A DNA stretch of 64,000 nt from Vibrio sp. 14G-20 (GCF_026241515.1 NZ_JAPHPW010000002.1:124001-188000); one strand, 5' to 3'; counted from the stretch's first letter, positions 43,975-54,204 are shown. Notes: a model not told the origin generated them from the letters alone. Numbers and translations are program-made.

Positions 43975-44000
43975 AAAAATGCCAGCGGTTAGGCTGGCAT
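43975..44000 (-). terminator. Intrinsic terminator of the fadL-volA operon
   Basis: Stem ATGCCAGC / GCTGGCAT; the A run on the left reads as a T run on the minus strand. Confidence 0.8.
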
Positions 44001-44064
44001 GAATAAGTTATAACTTGGCTTAATGATCTGGACTACTTGCCTTTTAACTATTAGTTGCTTGTTG

Positions 44065-46596
44065 CTAATCAATCGTTGCATCAAGCAGTGCAGGGTTAAC
44101 GGCTAAGCTACCCGTGGCATTACCTTGGGTGAGATTGAATTGCACAATTTGTGACACCATTTCTTCATGCGCGGCACTGTCGTCTTCTGCAGGTAGGTGA
44201 GATTTTTGTGGTGCAATCACGGTACTATGCTCAGCAAATGAAGTTCGAGCAAAGTAAGACGCCAATAATTGGCCTGTAGAATTATTAACACTGTTCTTTA
44301 ACTCAAGTTTGCTAAACAGAGCTTGTGTGCCAGCTGTAGGCAGTTGAGTCGTATTAGGTATTGTCTCATCACCTTCTGCTTGTATGCCAAGTACTGGGCC
44401 AGACATAAGTGTCGCAATGTTAATCGGGTCAACATTATCTAACACGGTTTGCGCCGCATAAGTGAATGACGTGAGCGTTGCATCAACCACGGCTTTTGTT
44501 TGCTTTTGTTCATCACTTGCGTTTGAGCCGCTGAGCGTTGTATAGAAATCATCAAAGCAATCACCATCGTCAACTGCCGGCGTTTTGTTATAACAATTGA
44601 CGGCATAATAGTCTTGATAGGCGGTGACTTGAGCACCTATTACCGTATGCTTTATTGTTCCGGAAAATGAGCCAGATTCCAGTAAGAATGGACCGATACC
44701 ACCGCCTGGATTCGCAAGCGTTGTCGCTTTATAAGCAAGTTCGTCATCAACCGTAATGCCGAATGTCGTATCAATCTTGGTGTTGGCTACCGCTGAAGAG
44801 CTAATGCCGGTGATGCCACCAATAGAATGTCCCATCAAAGAGACGTTACTCGTATCTAAAGAGCTAAATGGTGCACCAGTACCGTTATTGAGAGCAAGTC
44901 TCAAACCAATGCCATCAATCGCACTTTGTCTAATATTGTCACGGGCAACCGGTAAGTACTCAAGGTTCATGTACACAGTCGGTGTGTTTGGCGTAGTCAC
45001 GACTTCTCCATTTTGTCCAAGACCTCGCTGGCCATGCAGTGGTTGATCAATCGCAACAATGGCATAAGGTTGTTGGCCGGTTTGGATTGCGCCCGCAATA
45101 TGCTGCAACGCGAAAGCGTAACTGGTCTCTTTTAAACTAGTAATACCATGCTGGTATTGAAGTACTGGAAGGCTGTTACCTACAGGGCCACCAGAAGGGA
45201 TAAACATAATGACATCAACGCTTTCTACAGAGCGAATCTGTGGAACGGCACTGTATTTGGTTAAGATTCGTTCTGGGTCCAGTTGAGAGCCGTCCGCTAA
45301 GGTCAGCTCCGTACCAACTAGGTTCTTTTGGTAGTTTGGATCGAGTAGTTGAGTGACTGGGTCAGTGATACCCAGTACAAATAGTTGCCTTGCTATTTCA
45401 CCTTTGTCTGCGTCCGAACCAGACGTTAGAACTTTGAGGATCTTGAGGACACTCGGCATGCTACTGCGCCAAGGCTGAGTTTTCCAACCACTGTTCGCTG
45501 TGTCATTAGATAGGAAATACGGCAATTTAACTTTAGCACGGTAGACCGTGATTTCGCTGCCCGTTAACTTTAAATCAGCATAATTGGTGGTGAGGGCATT
45601 AATGCCACTTGTTCCCAGTACCGCTTTTGCGTATGGATCAACACTTAGTGCGGTATCAAATGCCATGGTATTTGGAATTTGGCTCGCAGTATCAATTTCT
45701 ATCTCGTAAAGGCTATTGAGCATATCTGCATCAATATTGTTCGGGTTGGCGCTGCCTTGCCAAATCTGAGATTGGGTTGATTCATACCCTAGTGCTAACG
45801 CGTTTTTAGTATTTTGCATTACGTTACCTGCTGACGCCGTAGTAAACCAAGATGAGTAGATGATTTCATCTGAGCTTGATACAGAACCATAGCCAGCGAA
45901 TAACGCTTCAACTTGATGGATGATTTTTTGTGGTAAATCGAGCGAGCCTGCTTGGTCTATATCTGTCGTTTTTAAAGACGCGTAGGAGCTTGATGTTCCA
46001 AGTGGTTCATCTGCACTATCAATAATTGAGTCAGTTAATGCATAGATGTAGTCAGAGCTAGGATCTAAACCTTTAAGAGGTAAAACTTGTATGGTCTTAA
46101 AGTCGCTAGATGCCACTAAGTAGTCAACTCCAGCAGTTAGCGCAGTAAAGTTAGACATGACACCGGTGCTCAGGTCAACATCCACTTTAGCAACTTTTAC
46201 ACCGGCATTTAGGTGCGCGCTAAATGGTGTCGTCCCGTTCATTACAACATCATTCTTAAGTGTCCTATCACTTGGCAGATTCACATTAATAGTAAATGGC
46301 ATGATAGTACTCCAACCATCAGCTTCTCCCATCGCAACTGCTGGATCATTTAGCAAACCCGTTGAGTTAGCGTCCAACGGAATATTCAACGTATGGTCGT
46401 TTGTATCGAATAGGAAAAATGAAGGAAGAGGGATATCTGCTTCGTTGCCAAGAAGTGTAAAGCTAACTGAAGAACTGCGTGCTAATGACTGTTCAATTGC
46501 ATTTGAATAGATAGAACCAGAGCTTTCAGTATTGTCCCCACAGCCTGCCAGCAGTAATGCCGAGCATACGAGAGATAAAGAAAATTTGTTGTTCAT
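44065..46596 (-). CDS. volA: Surface lipoprotein phospholipase/lipase VolA
   Basis: 843 residues. Lipobox LLLAGC puts the lipid-anchored Cys near 19, followed by GDN. A large N-terminal Ig-like and linker part precedes the C-terminal lipase domain of the Pla-1/cef type, with nucleophile elbow GHSIGG (Ser near 590). The gene is the second of an operon, 18 bases after fadL. In V. cholerae VolA is a surface-exposed lysophospholipase A that frees fatty acids, which FadL then imports; the same order here supports the same role. Confidence 0.9.
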   Translation of the reverse strand: MNNKFSLSLVCSALLLAGCGDNTESSGSIYSNAIEQSLARSSSVSFTLLGNEADIPLPSFFLFDTNDHTLNIPLDANSTGLLNDPAVAMGEADGWSTIMPFTINVNLPSDRTLKNDVVMNGTTPFSAHLNAGVKVAKVDVDLSTGVMSNFTALTAGVDYLVASSDFKTIQVLPLKGLDPSSDYIYALTDSIIDSADEPLGTSSSYASLKTTDIDQAGSLDLPQKIIHQVEALFAGYGSVSSSDEIIYSSWFTTASAGNVMQNTKNALALGYESTQSQIWQGSANPNNIDADMLNSLYEIEIDTASQIPNTMAFDTALSVDPYAKAVLGTSGINALTTNYADLKLTGSEITVYRAKVKLPYFLSNDTANSGWKTQPWRSSMPSVLKILKVLTSGSDADKGEIARQLFVLGITDPVTQLLDPNYQKNLVGTELTLADGSQLDPERILTKYSAVPQIRSVESVDVIMFIPSGGPVGNSLPVLQYQHGITSLKETSYAFALQHIAGAIQTGQQPYAIVAIDQPLHGQRGLGQNGEVVTTPNTPTVYMNLEYLPVARDNIRQSAIDGIGLRLALNNGTGAPFSSLDTSNVSLMGHSIGGITGISSSAVANTKIDTTFGITVDDELAYKATTLANPGGGIGPFLLESGSFSGTIKHTVIGAQVTAYQDYYAVNCYNKTPAVDDGDCFDDFYTTLSGSNASDEQKQTKAVVDATLTSFTYAAQTVLDNVDPINIATLMSGPVLGIQAEGDETIPNTTQLPTAGTQALFSKLELKNSVNNSTGQLLASYFARTSFAEHSTVIAPQKSHLPAEDDSAAHEEMVSQIVQFNLTQGNATGSLAVNPALLDATID

Positions 46597-46614
46597 GTAA
46601 TTATTCCCGTACGG

Positions 46615-47868
46615 TTAGTTGAAGGTATAGTTAATTTGTATCGCTGAAAGGTAAGCAGCGCCTTGAGCATCAAATGTTAACTTGTCGTCGGCAGCATCGG
46701 TTTCGGTAAACGAACCGCTTTCACTTTGTACCAATGCAAATGCTGCATCGACAGTCATATTCTCTGAAATAGAGTAGGTGATACCTGCTGAATACCACAT
46801 ACGATCACTGTCTGGAATGCTTAATGTCGCTTCACCAGCTTGCTCGTCATACGCTAGACCCGCTCGTACCGTCCAATTTTCATTAACCATGTAAGTTGCA
46901 CCTACAGACCATCTCTGATTGTCTTCGTAATGTTCGGTTTTTAAGAAACATTCATTGTTTTTACAATCTGAACTAGTGGCTTTTAACTCTTTGAACTTAC
47001 TCCACTTAGTTAACTGCCAACCATAGTGTATTGCCCAAGCATCGTTAAGTTGATGAAAAGCTGATAATTCGAAGATATCGGGCAGTTCAATTTCTAGACG
47101 TCCTGTGGTTTTGCCAGGAGCGTCGTTTTCCATTTTTAAACCTGTGTAGTCTGTGAACTCACCGTCATCAAAATCGAGCTCGACGGATGATCGGTAGCCA
47201 AATCCAAATCGGTTGTATTCGTTCAGTTCATACAACGCGCCCACATTCCAACCAAAAGCAAAAGTCTCACCAGTCATCGAGATCAATTTGTCGCTTGGTG
47301 AACCACCAACAGGGAGGCTGCCTTTGTGTCTGTTGAGTTCGGCTTCTGCATAAACAAAGTTCACGCCAGCTCCAACACTAAAACTATCGTTAACTCTGTA
47401 CGCGATATTTGGATTTAAGTTGACTGAAATTAGTGATGTGTCACCAGCTAAATCACCTGCATAAATATCGTCGGGATAATCAGTAGCAACGCCATATGTA
47501 GTGAACATGCCAATCCCCCATGCCCACTTTTCATTGATCGGACTGATGTAGTAAGCGGCTGGGACTATTTGCAAAGGGGCTACGTCAGAAGACTTCTGAT
47601 TGAAATCGCTATCATTAATTTTGGTTTGAGTGACGTTAACCTCTGGATCAACGATAGAAACCGCGCCTGAAAATTGGGCTGTATCAAATAGGGTCATTGC
47701 GGCGGGGTTTCTCGCTAGTACACTCGCGTTATCAGCTACTGCACCTTCACCTGAAAAGGCACGACCAAGACCTGAAGCAGAATGCTCAGCAACTTGGAAG
47801 CCAGCCGCAAGTGAGTTACATGCAAATAGTACTGAAAGTGAAACGAGAGAGCGTTGTATTGTTTTCAT
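46615..47868 (-). CDS. fadL: Long-chain fatty acid outer membrane channel FadL
   Basis: 417 residues from the ATG at 47868, which starts the signal peptide MKTIQRSLVSLSVLFACNSLAAG; a longer frame to 47958 adds 30 unlikely residues. The mature N-terminus (FQVAEHSASGLGRAFSGEGAVADNASVLARNPAA) is the FadL hatch region with the NPA motif, and the barrel ends in IQINYTFN. It takes up long-chain fatty acids released by VolA encoded downstream. Promoter elements lie in the 358-base gap toward the M50 protease gene; no FadR site could be recognised with confidence. Confidence 0.92.
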   Translation of the reverse strand: MKTIQRSLVSLSVLFACNSLAAGFQVAEHSASGLGRAFSGEGAVADNASVLARNPAAMTLFDTAQFSGAVSIVDPEVNVTQTKINDSDFNQKSSDVAPLQIVPAAYYISPINEKWAWGIGMFTTYGVATDYPDDIYAGDLAGDTSLISVNLNPNIAYRVNDSFSVGAGVNFVYAEAELNRHKGSLPVGGSPSDKLISMTGETFAFGWNVGALYELNEYNRFGFGYRSSVELDFDDGEFTDYTGLKMENDAPGKTTGRLEIELPDIFELSAFHQLNDAWAIHYGWQLTKWSKFKELKATSSDCKNNECFLKTEHYEDNQRWSVGATYMVNENWTVRAGLAYDEQAGEATLSIPDSDRMWYSAGITYSISENMTVDAAFALVQSESGSFTETDAADDKLTFDAQGAAYLSAIQINYTFN

Positions 47869-48226
47869 CCTTGACCCTCCTAGGGCATCGAATTTCATTA
47901 TTATCGTTTGAAAACACACTGAGCATTGTTGGTGTTGAAGCTCCAATGTAAACAGCATGTTAAATTCATGTTTTATATAAAGTCAAAGAAAGAGTTGTTA
48001 TTTTGTGAGGTTATATTTTTGAGGGGCGGCACTTTAACACTAATAATATAATTACAATCAATGGCTTGTTCGTGGTTGGAGGTGTGACCAGAATGTTTAT
48101 GTCAGCTATTGGTGCAAATAGTGTTCAATTGCTCAATATGTAACAACTTTGTTTATGTTTACCGCCGATCGCTAAATCGGCATAATATCGACACTCGTTA
48201 GAAGTCATTAAATTGGAATTTTTAGT
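47869..48226. other. Divergent intergenic region, fadL and M50 protease
   Basis: 358 bases, AT-rich, with no gene seen. It must hold both divergent promoters. No clear operator stands out. Confidence 0.4.
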
Positions 48227-49309
48227 TTGGAATTACTCGCGATAAAGTTTCTTGGTAAACCGCTTCGTTTAGAAGGATCAATGGCAGGGTGGCAGCAGTT
48301 GTTTTGGGACAACACGTTAGTGTCTCAATTGGATGCGACTTCAGAAGACGACGATGTGAGAACGCACACATTTACGCTTCGTTCGGGTGAGGAAACGTTG
48401 CAGTGTCACGTTGAATCGACCGTTCAGTGGCAACCCTTTGAGATGACGTATAAAGCATCGGTTAATGGGCAAACCATTACCGAAGGAAATCGCAGCACCA
48501 AAGATATCGAACAACAAACTCCGGTTGTGGCACCTAAGCCTGAAAAACGTTTTAGCTTGATTGGTTTGGTGTCGCTCGGAATGAAAGCGCTGAAGAGTGC
48601 TAAGTTGATTAAAGTCGTGCTTGCTTCTACGAGTTTAGCGGCGTATTCATGGCTGTTTTCTATTCAGTTCGCACTGGCCTTGATCGCTTGTCTTATGTTC
48701 CATGAGTACGGTCATATCAGAGCGATGAAGTACTTTGGGATGAAGACAAAAGGGATCTACTTGATCCCATTCCTTGGTGGATTAGCGCTTTCAGACGAAA
48801 AGATTAATACTCGATGGCAAGATGTGGTTATTTCTATCATGGGCCCACTGTTTGGCTTGATATTGTCGTTGATATTTACGGTCTTGTACTGGGCAACTGG
48901 CGAGATGTTCTTCGCCGGGCTTGCGGTGTTTAATGCTCTATTAAACCTGTTCAATCTATTGCCGATTTTGCCGCTCGATGGTGGCCACGTGTTGAAAAGC
49001 ATCAGTTTTTCGATGAATAGCGTGTTGGGTATTGTACTGTGTGTCGCTGCAGCCGTTGCAGGTGTCGTGTTGAGTTACCAATTGAACTTAACCCTGTTTG
49101 GATTCTTATTGATCATGGGTAGTGTCGAGATTCTGTTCGAATGGAGAGGCCGTCACCATAGCCATTTGTTGCCATTAGACAGATATGGCCAAATCGTATC
49201 GTTCCTTTGGTATGTGGGCTTAGTAACGGGATTGATCGGTGTTATCTGGTACTTCGCTTCAACCGGCGACCAATTACTGAGCCTCCCGTTACAGATTCTA
49301 GGCACTTAA
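48227..49309 (+). CDS. Site-2 protease (M50) family membrane metalloprotease
   Basis: 360 residues. HEYGH (from His159) and the later LPLDGGH give the zinc site in two TM helices, the hallmark of intramembrane S2P proteases. About six TM helices span 130-350. A soluble N-terminal part of 110 residues contains a small beta domain that may bind substrate or ligand. An in-frame stop lies 18 bases before the TTG start at 48227, which follows GGA; an ATG at 48281 is the alternative. The substrate is unknown. Confidence 0.85.
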   Translation: MELLAIKFLGKPLRLEGSMAGWQQLFWDNTLVSQLDATSEDDDVRTHTFTLRSGEETLQCHVESTVQWQPFEMTYKASVNGQTITEGNRSTKDIEQQTPVVAPKPEKRFSLIGLVSLGMKALKSAKLIKVVLASTSLAAYSWLFSIQFALALIACLMFHEYGHIRAMKYFGMKTKGIYLIPFLGGLALSDEKINTRWQDVVISIMGPLFGLILSLIFTVLYWATGEMFFAGLAVFNALLNLFNLLPILPLDGGHVLKSISFSMNSVLGIVLCVAAAVAGVVLSYQLNLTLFGFLLIMGSVEILFEWRGRHHSHLLPLDRYGQIVSFLWYVGLVTGLIGVIWYFASTGDQLLSLPLQILGT

Positions 49310-49372
49310 CGAATATCTATAATTGAGTGACTTGTTCATAAAAGCGCAGGGTCGCCAAATATAAACAAAATG

Positions 49373-49406
49373 AAAAACGCCCTAACCATTTGGATAGGGC
49401 GTTTTA
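49373..49406. terminator. Bidirectional terminator between convergent genes
   Basis: AAAACGCCCTA / TAGGGCGTTTT with a ten-base loop, between the M50 and M48 protease genes. Confidence 0.85.
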
Positions 49407-49439
49407 ACATCTGCAGTTTTAACTTGTGCGTTCGCTAAA

Positions 49440-50228
49440 TCAAACTTTGCAATTTGGTTTAGCAACGTTCGATTGAGGCAGTGTCGTGATCTTAGTTTGT
49501 AGATCTTTAATTCGGGTACTGTGAGAAGGGTGCGTCGAAAGTAATTCTGGTGGTTGACTGCCGCCTGATGCTTTCGCCATATTCTTCCATAAATCGACAC
49601 TCTGGTTTGGATCAAACCCGGCTTTAGCCATGTACTCTAGGCCTACAATATCAGCTTCAGATTCTTGAGTTCGACCATAGGGCAGAATTACACCATATTG
49701 AACACCCAAGCCTAATGCAGCCATGGTCATGCCTTGATACTGTTTGTATTCTGATGAACCTAGAGCAACACTGGTGATCGATAAACCTGTATTGGCGAGT
49801 TGTGATTGTGATAGGCGTTCGTTACTGTGGTCAGCAAGAACGTGCGCCACTTCATGTCCGATAACCGTAGCCAGTTGGTCTTGGTTTACCGCGACATTGA
49901 GTAAACCTGTGTACACGCCAATTTTTCCGCCTGGCAGAGCGAACGCATTCACTTGGTCACTATCAAAAACCACCACTTCCCATTCACTAAAGCCTTGCTT
50001 AGGAATGTGTTGAGTAATACTGTTCGCTACGCACTGAACATACGCGTTGGTTTTTGCGTCTTTACTGATGGGTTGCTCTTTCTTCATTTGTTCGAAAGAC
50101 TGTGCCCCAAGCTGAGACATATCTTGATCTGAAAAAAGCAGCAGTTGGTTTCTTCCTGTCGGGGAAGCGCTACACGCGGTTAGGCCTGCAAGAGTGAGAA
50201 GCGAGGCAAACTTCGTCCATGACGTCAT
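49440..50228 (-). CDS. M48 family metalloprotease, lipoprotein (LoiP/YcaL-like)
   Basis: 262 residues from the ATG at 50228, which has GAGGA upstream and starts a lipoprotein signal ending LTAC; a frame from 50261 adds 11 residues. The zinc motif HEVAH lies near 130, followed by the third ligand in ESEAD near 190. NAFALPGGKIGVYTG is the usual M48 block. Related periplasmic lipoproteins (LoiP, YcaL, BepA) degrade misassembled outer membrane proteins. Confidence 0.9.
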   Translation of the reverse strand: MTSWTKFASLLTLAGLTACSASPTGRNQLLLFSDQDMSQLGAQSFEQMKKEQPISKDAKTNAYVQCVANSITQHIPKQGFSEWEVVVFDSDQVNAFALPGGKIGVYTGLLNVAVNQDQLATVIGHEVAHVLADHSNERLSQSQLANTGLSITSVALGSSEYKQYQGMTMAALGLGVQYGVILPYGRTQESEADIVGLEYMAKAGFDPNQSVDLWKNMAKASGGSQPPELLSTHPSHSTRIKDLQTKITTLPQSNVAKPNCKV

Positions 50229-50367
50229 ACAATATCCTCTGTGTATTCGGTTTTTATGCATGTTAACATCAACTTGCGTAATAACTAAGGACTGTAAGAT
50301 AACTAACAGCCAGTAATATAGAAAAAGCTATGCACGCGACAACAAGATCATTAATTAAGGAACCCAC

Positions 50368-50793
50368 ATGAGCATTTGGAAAAAGCCCGTTGACCTAGAC
50401 ACCTTCAACGCGACCTCAAAAAATACCTTAATTGAGCACCTCAACATTGTTTACACCGAGGTTAACGATAATTCCTTGGTGGCAACCATGCCAGTTTGTC
50501 ATTTCACGCACCAACCACTGGGCATGCTTCACGGCGGTGCATCTGTGGTTTTAGCAGAAACGCTTGGCTCACTTGCTGCAAACTTCTGTGTACCCGATGG
50601 TTACTATTGTGTAGGGCTAGACATCAACGCTAATCACGTTCGTTCAATGCGTGAGGGGCACGTTATCGGCACCGCTGAGCCTATTCACCTTGGCGTATCT
50701 ACTCAAGTATGGCAGATAAACATCACTGATGAACGTCAACGCTTGGTTTGCACAAGCCGTTTGACCATTGCAGTGAAGAAGCACAAACGTTAG
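50368..50793 (+). CDS. Hotdog-fold acyl-CoA thioesterase (YdiI/MenI-like)
   Basis: 141 residues, the usual length. The PaaI-type motif HGGASVVLAETLGS carries the catalytic Glu near 63, and LDINANHVRSMREG is the CoA-binding strand. E. coli YdiI (MenI) hydrolyses DHNA-CoA for menaquinone synthesis; EntH is a close relative. No menaquinone genes lie near, so the substrate is open. Confidence 0.87.
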   Translation: MSIWKKPVDLDTFNATSKNTLIEHLNIVYTEVNDNSLVATMPVCHFTHQPLGMLHGGASVVLAETLGSLAANFCVPDGYYCVGLDINANHVRSMREGHVIGTAEPIHLGVSTQVWQINITDERQRLVCTSRLTIAVKKHKR

Positions 50794-50882
50794 TTCTGCA
50801 ATCAAGGTGAGGCGCAGTAATCATCCTAGCCATACCTGATTAAACCTCATTTACACACTGTTTATTTTAGCTAGAGAAATCC

Positions 50883-51116
50883 ATGGTCATAACGTTTAAA
50901 AGTGGAAAAGTCATCGCAACTGCACATGAGTTGGTTGTTCGTTTAGATGGAGAGCATAGAGTTACATTACAAGCGCAAGTTGATGCAATTCAGCTGATCG
51001 GAAAAGGGGCAAACGTCATTTCGGCCAATGGTTCTGAGTGTAAATGGTCGATTAAATTAGACAACGAACAACAGCTTCGTGACATTGCCAATGAAATCGG
51101 CTGTGATGTGATGTAA
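50883..51116 (+). CDS. Small conserved protein, probably DUF3389
   Basis: 77 residues with a pattern of short beta strands (MVITFKSGKVIATAHELVVRL) and one helix near the end. It resembles the DUF3389 family known mainly from Vibrio. No motif gives a function. It stands alone between the thioesterase and the SgrR-like gene. Confidence 0.65.
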   Translation: MVITFKSGKVIATAHELVVRLDGEHRVTLQAQVDAIQLIGKGANVISANGSECKWSIKLDNEQQLRDIANEIGCDVM

Positions 51117-51279
51117 TTAGCGGTTATCATTGCGTTTATTTCGGCTTTTCACTCTCTGTTAAAAGCACTAAATCGCCCACATTCGTAATCCCTTCGTAAA
51201 ATAGTATTAAGTTCGATTGATTTTGGCTCATAAAATAGGGAAACTGAATTCAATATCCTTTGAATAAGTTTTCCTCTTT

Positions 51280-52974
51280 ATGAGCAGCCCAAGACTTCGC
51301 GTTCAATTTGAAACCCTGTTTGAATACTTCGATGGCAAAGATTCTGATGTTCAGCTCGACGACATAACAGAGGTGCTCTGTTGTACACGTCGTAATGCCA
51401 GAATGGTATTGAACAAGCTCGAAGAAGAAGGTTGGGTAGAGTGGTTACCTGCAGCGGGTCGCGGTAAGTTATCTCAACTTATCTTTAAGCAGAATCGTTG
51501 TGATGTAAGCGAAAACTTAGCACGCCGCTACTTAAAAGAAGGTAAAATTGGTCAAGCCCTGTCGGTACTTGACCAAAATGCCGCCAAACTTACTCAAGTT
51601 ATTCAGAATTACTTGGGAGTACAGTATCAAGAGGGTGAACAGGTTATTCGTTTACCTTACTACCGTCCGCTTTCCATGCTTAATCCAACCAAATCGATGC
51701 GACGTTCTGAGCAACACATCGCTTGTCAGGTATTCAGTGGATTAACTCGCTTAGATGAGAACGATCAACTGCAGCCTGATCTCGCTCATTCATGGCAAAA
51801 GATAAACGACCACCAATGGCGATTTTTCTTAAGGCCGGGCGTCCGTTTCCATAATGGCGAACCGTTGTTAACGAGCCACGTTGTGGATACGCTGCTTTTA
51901 CTCGAACCGCTTAACATGTTCTCGCATATTAAGGACGTGTCTTCACCGGCAAATTGTGTGGTTGATGTCTTTTTAACGCGTCCAGACAAATATTTCCCAC
52001 TCGCGTTAACTGAATCCGTCGCAAAAGTTACTCTGCCGATGATTTTACGTGGAGAAGATTACGATATTCGCCCAATTGGTACAGGCCCTTATCGCATTGA
52101 AAAAAACGACGAAAAGCAACTCGTGTTAACGGCTTTCAATGGATACTTTGGTTTTAGGCCGTTGATCGATCGTGTGGAGGTGTGGGTCGTTGATGAAGCC
52201 TATTCGTCGATGGTTTACCCAAGCCTTTCGAAGCCGATAATGGCGGACCGTGGTGATAGTGATGACGAAGTAGAGCTTGATCCGGGCTGTACATATTTAT
52301 TACTGAACAGAAAGAAGGGCATCGCACAAGACCCAGCTTGGGCTGAGTTTCTATCAAACGCGTTAAATGCGTCAGATTTGTTTGTGCATATTCCAAAAGA
52401 GACAGTGATCGACTTGGGAGTCTTGCATGCTTACGGTATCAAGCCCGGTTGGTATGACATCAAGTTAAAGGTACCGATTTGTCCACCAGCAAGTGTTAAA
52501 CCAAGTATCAAATTAGCGTATCAATGCCAACACCCAATGTTTCCAACACTCGCTAAAGCCATCGTCACTGTGTTGAAGCAATATAATGTTGATGTCGAGC
52601 TTTCCGGTTACGAAACCGAACCACCACACGCTGATGATGTCGATATTTGGATCAACCCAATGGGGATTGCCAATAATAGAGACGATGCATTAGCCGGTTG
52701 GTTGATGGATTACAGCTTTCTGGATGAATCGAGCCCAGCTGAAGATTTCGACCAATGGTGTCACATGATTGATCGTTGGCGTTCGGGAGAATTCGAGCAA
52801 TTCCCAGCACGACAGTTAGGTAAACAACTGGTGCAAAGCAATCAGTTAATTCCGATGTTCCACTGTTGGTTGGGCGTTAACAAAGATCAATGCGGTACGT
52901 TGCAGAACGCAAAGTGTAATGCACTCGGTTGGTTCGACTTTAGCCAAGTTTGGGTGAAGCCTGACGTTGATTGA
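51280..52974 (+). CDS. SgrR-family transcriptional regulator
   Basis: 564 residues, close to E. coli SgrR (551). The N-terminal 110 residues form the SgrR-type winged helix-turn-helix (ITEVLCCTRRNARMVLNKLEEEGW), and the rest is a family-5 solute-binding domain (LPYYRPLSML, then LAHSWQKINDHQWRFFLRPGVRFHNGEPL). In E. coli SgrR senses sugar-phosphate stress and turns on the small RNA SgrS; no SgrS-like RNA or sugar exporter was seen here. A DMT exporter gene begins 48 bases later and may be its target. Confidence 0.87.
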   Translation: MSSPRLRVQFETLFEYFDGKDSDVQLDDITEVLCCTRRNARMVLNKLEEEGWVEWLPAAGRGKLSQLIFKQNRCDVSENLARRYLKEGKIGQALSVLDQNAAKLTQVIQNYLGVQYQEGEQVIRLPYYRPLSMLNPTKSMRRSEQHIACQVFSGLTRLDENDQLQPDLAHSWQKINDHQWRFFLRPGVRFHNGEPLLTSHVVDTLLLLEPLNMFSHIKDVSSPANCVVDVFLTRPDKYFPLALTESVAKVTLPMILRGEDYDIRPIGTGPYRIEKNDEKQLVLTAFNGYFGFRPLIDRVEVWVVDEAYSSMVYPSLSKPIMADRGDSDDEVELDPGCTYLLLNRKKGIAQDPAWAEFLSNALNASDLFVHIPKETVIDLGVLHAYGIKPGWYDIKLKVPICPPASVKPSIKLAYQCQHPMFPTLAKAIVTVLKQYNVDVELSGYETEPPHADDVDIWINPMGIANNRDDALAGWLMDYSFLDESSPAEDFDQWCHMIDRWRSGEFEQFPARQLGKQLVQSNQLIPMFHCWLGVNKDQCGTLQNAKCNALGWFDFSQVWVKPDVD

Positions 52975-53022
52975 AATCCAAGAACACTTATTAGGACCAA
53001 ACAACTCAATTAGGACAAAACG

Positions 53023-53931
53023 ATGCAAACTGTGATGGTTACATTTATTACGCTGGTGGCCTTTGCTGCTAATTCAGTTTTGTGTCGTTGGGCCTTAATG
53101 GATCAAACGATTGATCCTTTGAGTTTTTCGGTCGTGCGCATTTTATCCGGTGCACTCACACTGTTGATTTTATTGACCTTATCTTCAAGCGCTAAACGTA
53201 AACAAGACAAGTTAGAAGGTAACGCTTCTATGTATACCAAGATTCGCTCTGAGCTCGATTTAACCGCGATATTGGCTCTACTGGTTTACATGTTCGGTTT
53301 CTCGTTTGCTTACCTCACATTAGGTGCAGGGCTTGGGGCTCTGGTACTGTTTGTCGCTGTTCAATTTACCATGATTGCTGCGCACTTATTCGCTGGCAAC
53401 AGAATGTCGTCGATTGAATGGGGTGGCTGTTTATTGTCTGTTGCAGGGCTTGTTTATTTACTCATGCCGACTGGTGCGACAAGCTCACCAGATCTAACCT
53501 CTATCATATTAATGGTATTGGCTGGAGTTGGGTGGGGTATTTACACTCTGGCAGGCAAGAAATCTACGAACGCACTTCAATCGACGACGGCCAATTTTGG
53601 TTTTGGTTCGTTAGTCATTCTTGCTTTGTTAAGTCTTCTAGCCTTCATTCCGAGCGTCACGGCACAAATATCTATAACGGAGCAAGGTTTGATTTACGCA
53701 GTATTATCGGGAGCGGTAGCTTCTGGTGTGGGTTATAGCTTGTGGTATTACGTCGTGAAAAAACTAAACACCGTTGTTGCATCTATCGCGCAACTCTCTG
53801 TTCCAGTTATCGCGACACTTGGTGGTGTAGTACTGTTATCTGAACCTGTCACCATGCAATTTATAGTCTCATCAACCGTTATACTGCTTGGGATAAGCTT
53901 GGTTCTTGTCGCCCCTAAACTTAAGAAATAA
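53023..53931 (+). CDS. EamA/DMT superfamily transporter
   Basis: 302 residues with ten TM helices in two EamA halves (about 3-150 and 165-298). The second half contains the family motif ending SVPVIATLGGVVLLSEPV. Such carriers usually export amino acids, nucleosides or metabolites. It follows the SgrR-like regulator by 48 bases and precedes a zinc-ribbon gene by 21, so the three may be transcribed together. Confidence 0.88.
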   Translation: MQTVMVTFITLVAFAANSVLCRWALMDQTIDPLSFSVVRILSGALTLLILLTLSSSAKRKQDKLEGNASMYTKIRSELDLTAILALLVYMFGFSFAYLTLGAGLGALVLFVAVQFTMIAAHLFAGNRMSSIEWGGCLLSVAGLVYLLMPTGATSSPDLTSIILMVLAGVGWGIYTLAGKKSTNALQSTTANFGFGSLVILALLSLLAFIPSVTAQISITEQGLIYAVLSGAVASGVGYSLWYYVVKKLNTVVASIAQLSVPVIATLGGVVLLSEPVTMQFIVSSTVILLGISLVLVAPKLKK

Positions 53932-53952
53932 AGAATTCAATCATTAACTGCT

Positions 53953-54204
53953 ATGGCTAAACCAAACAAGAAACAACCGACCAAGACGGTTCAGATTTTC
54001 TGTGCGAAATGCAAGACACAGCTTTTCAAGTATCGGAAAGGAGGCAAAGGTGCTCTCGTTAAGTGCTTTAAAGAACGCATTGTTGAAGATTTCACGACAG
54101 AGCCCTGCATTTGCCCTGAATGTGGCATAGAGTTCGCACGTGATACCTTAGTTAGAGGCACACCAGCCTACAAGTTTGTTGGCGGCAAAGTAACGATGAA
54201 ATAA
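53953..54204 (+). CDS. Small zinc-ribbon protein
   Basis: 83 residues, basic. CAKC (near 18) and CPEC (near 55) form a four-cysteine zinc site; an extra Cys occurs at CICPEC. It begins 21 bases after the DMT gene and a hairpin follows its stop. The family is conserved in Vibrio-like bacteria but its function is not known; RNA or protein binding is a guess. Confidence 0.75.
   Translation: MAKPNKKQPTKTVQIFCAKCKTQLFKYRKGGKGALVKCFKERIVEDFTTEPCICPECGIEFARDTLVRGTPAYKFVGGKVTMK

Noticed and set aside
48085..48098. Possible FadR site upstream of fadL (a TGACCAG half-motif)
   Set aside because: Only one half resembles the FadR consensus and no symmetric partner is found at the right distance.
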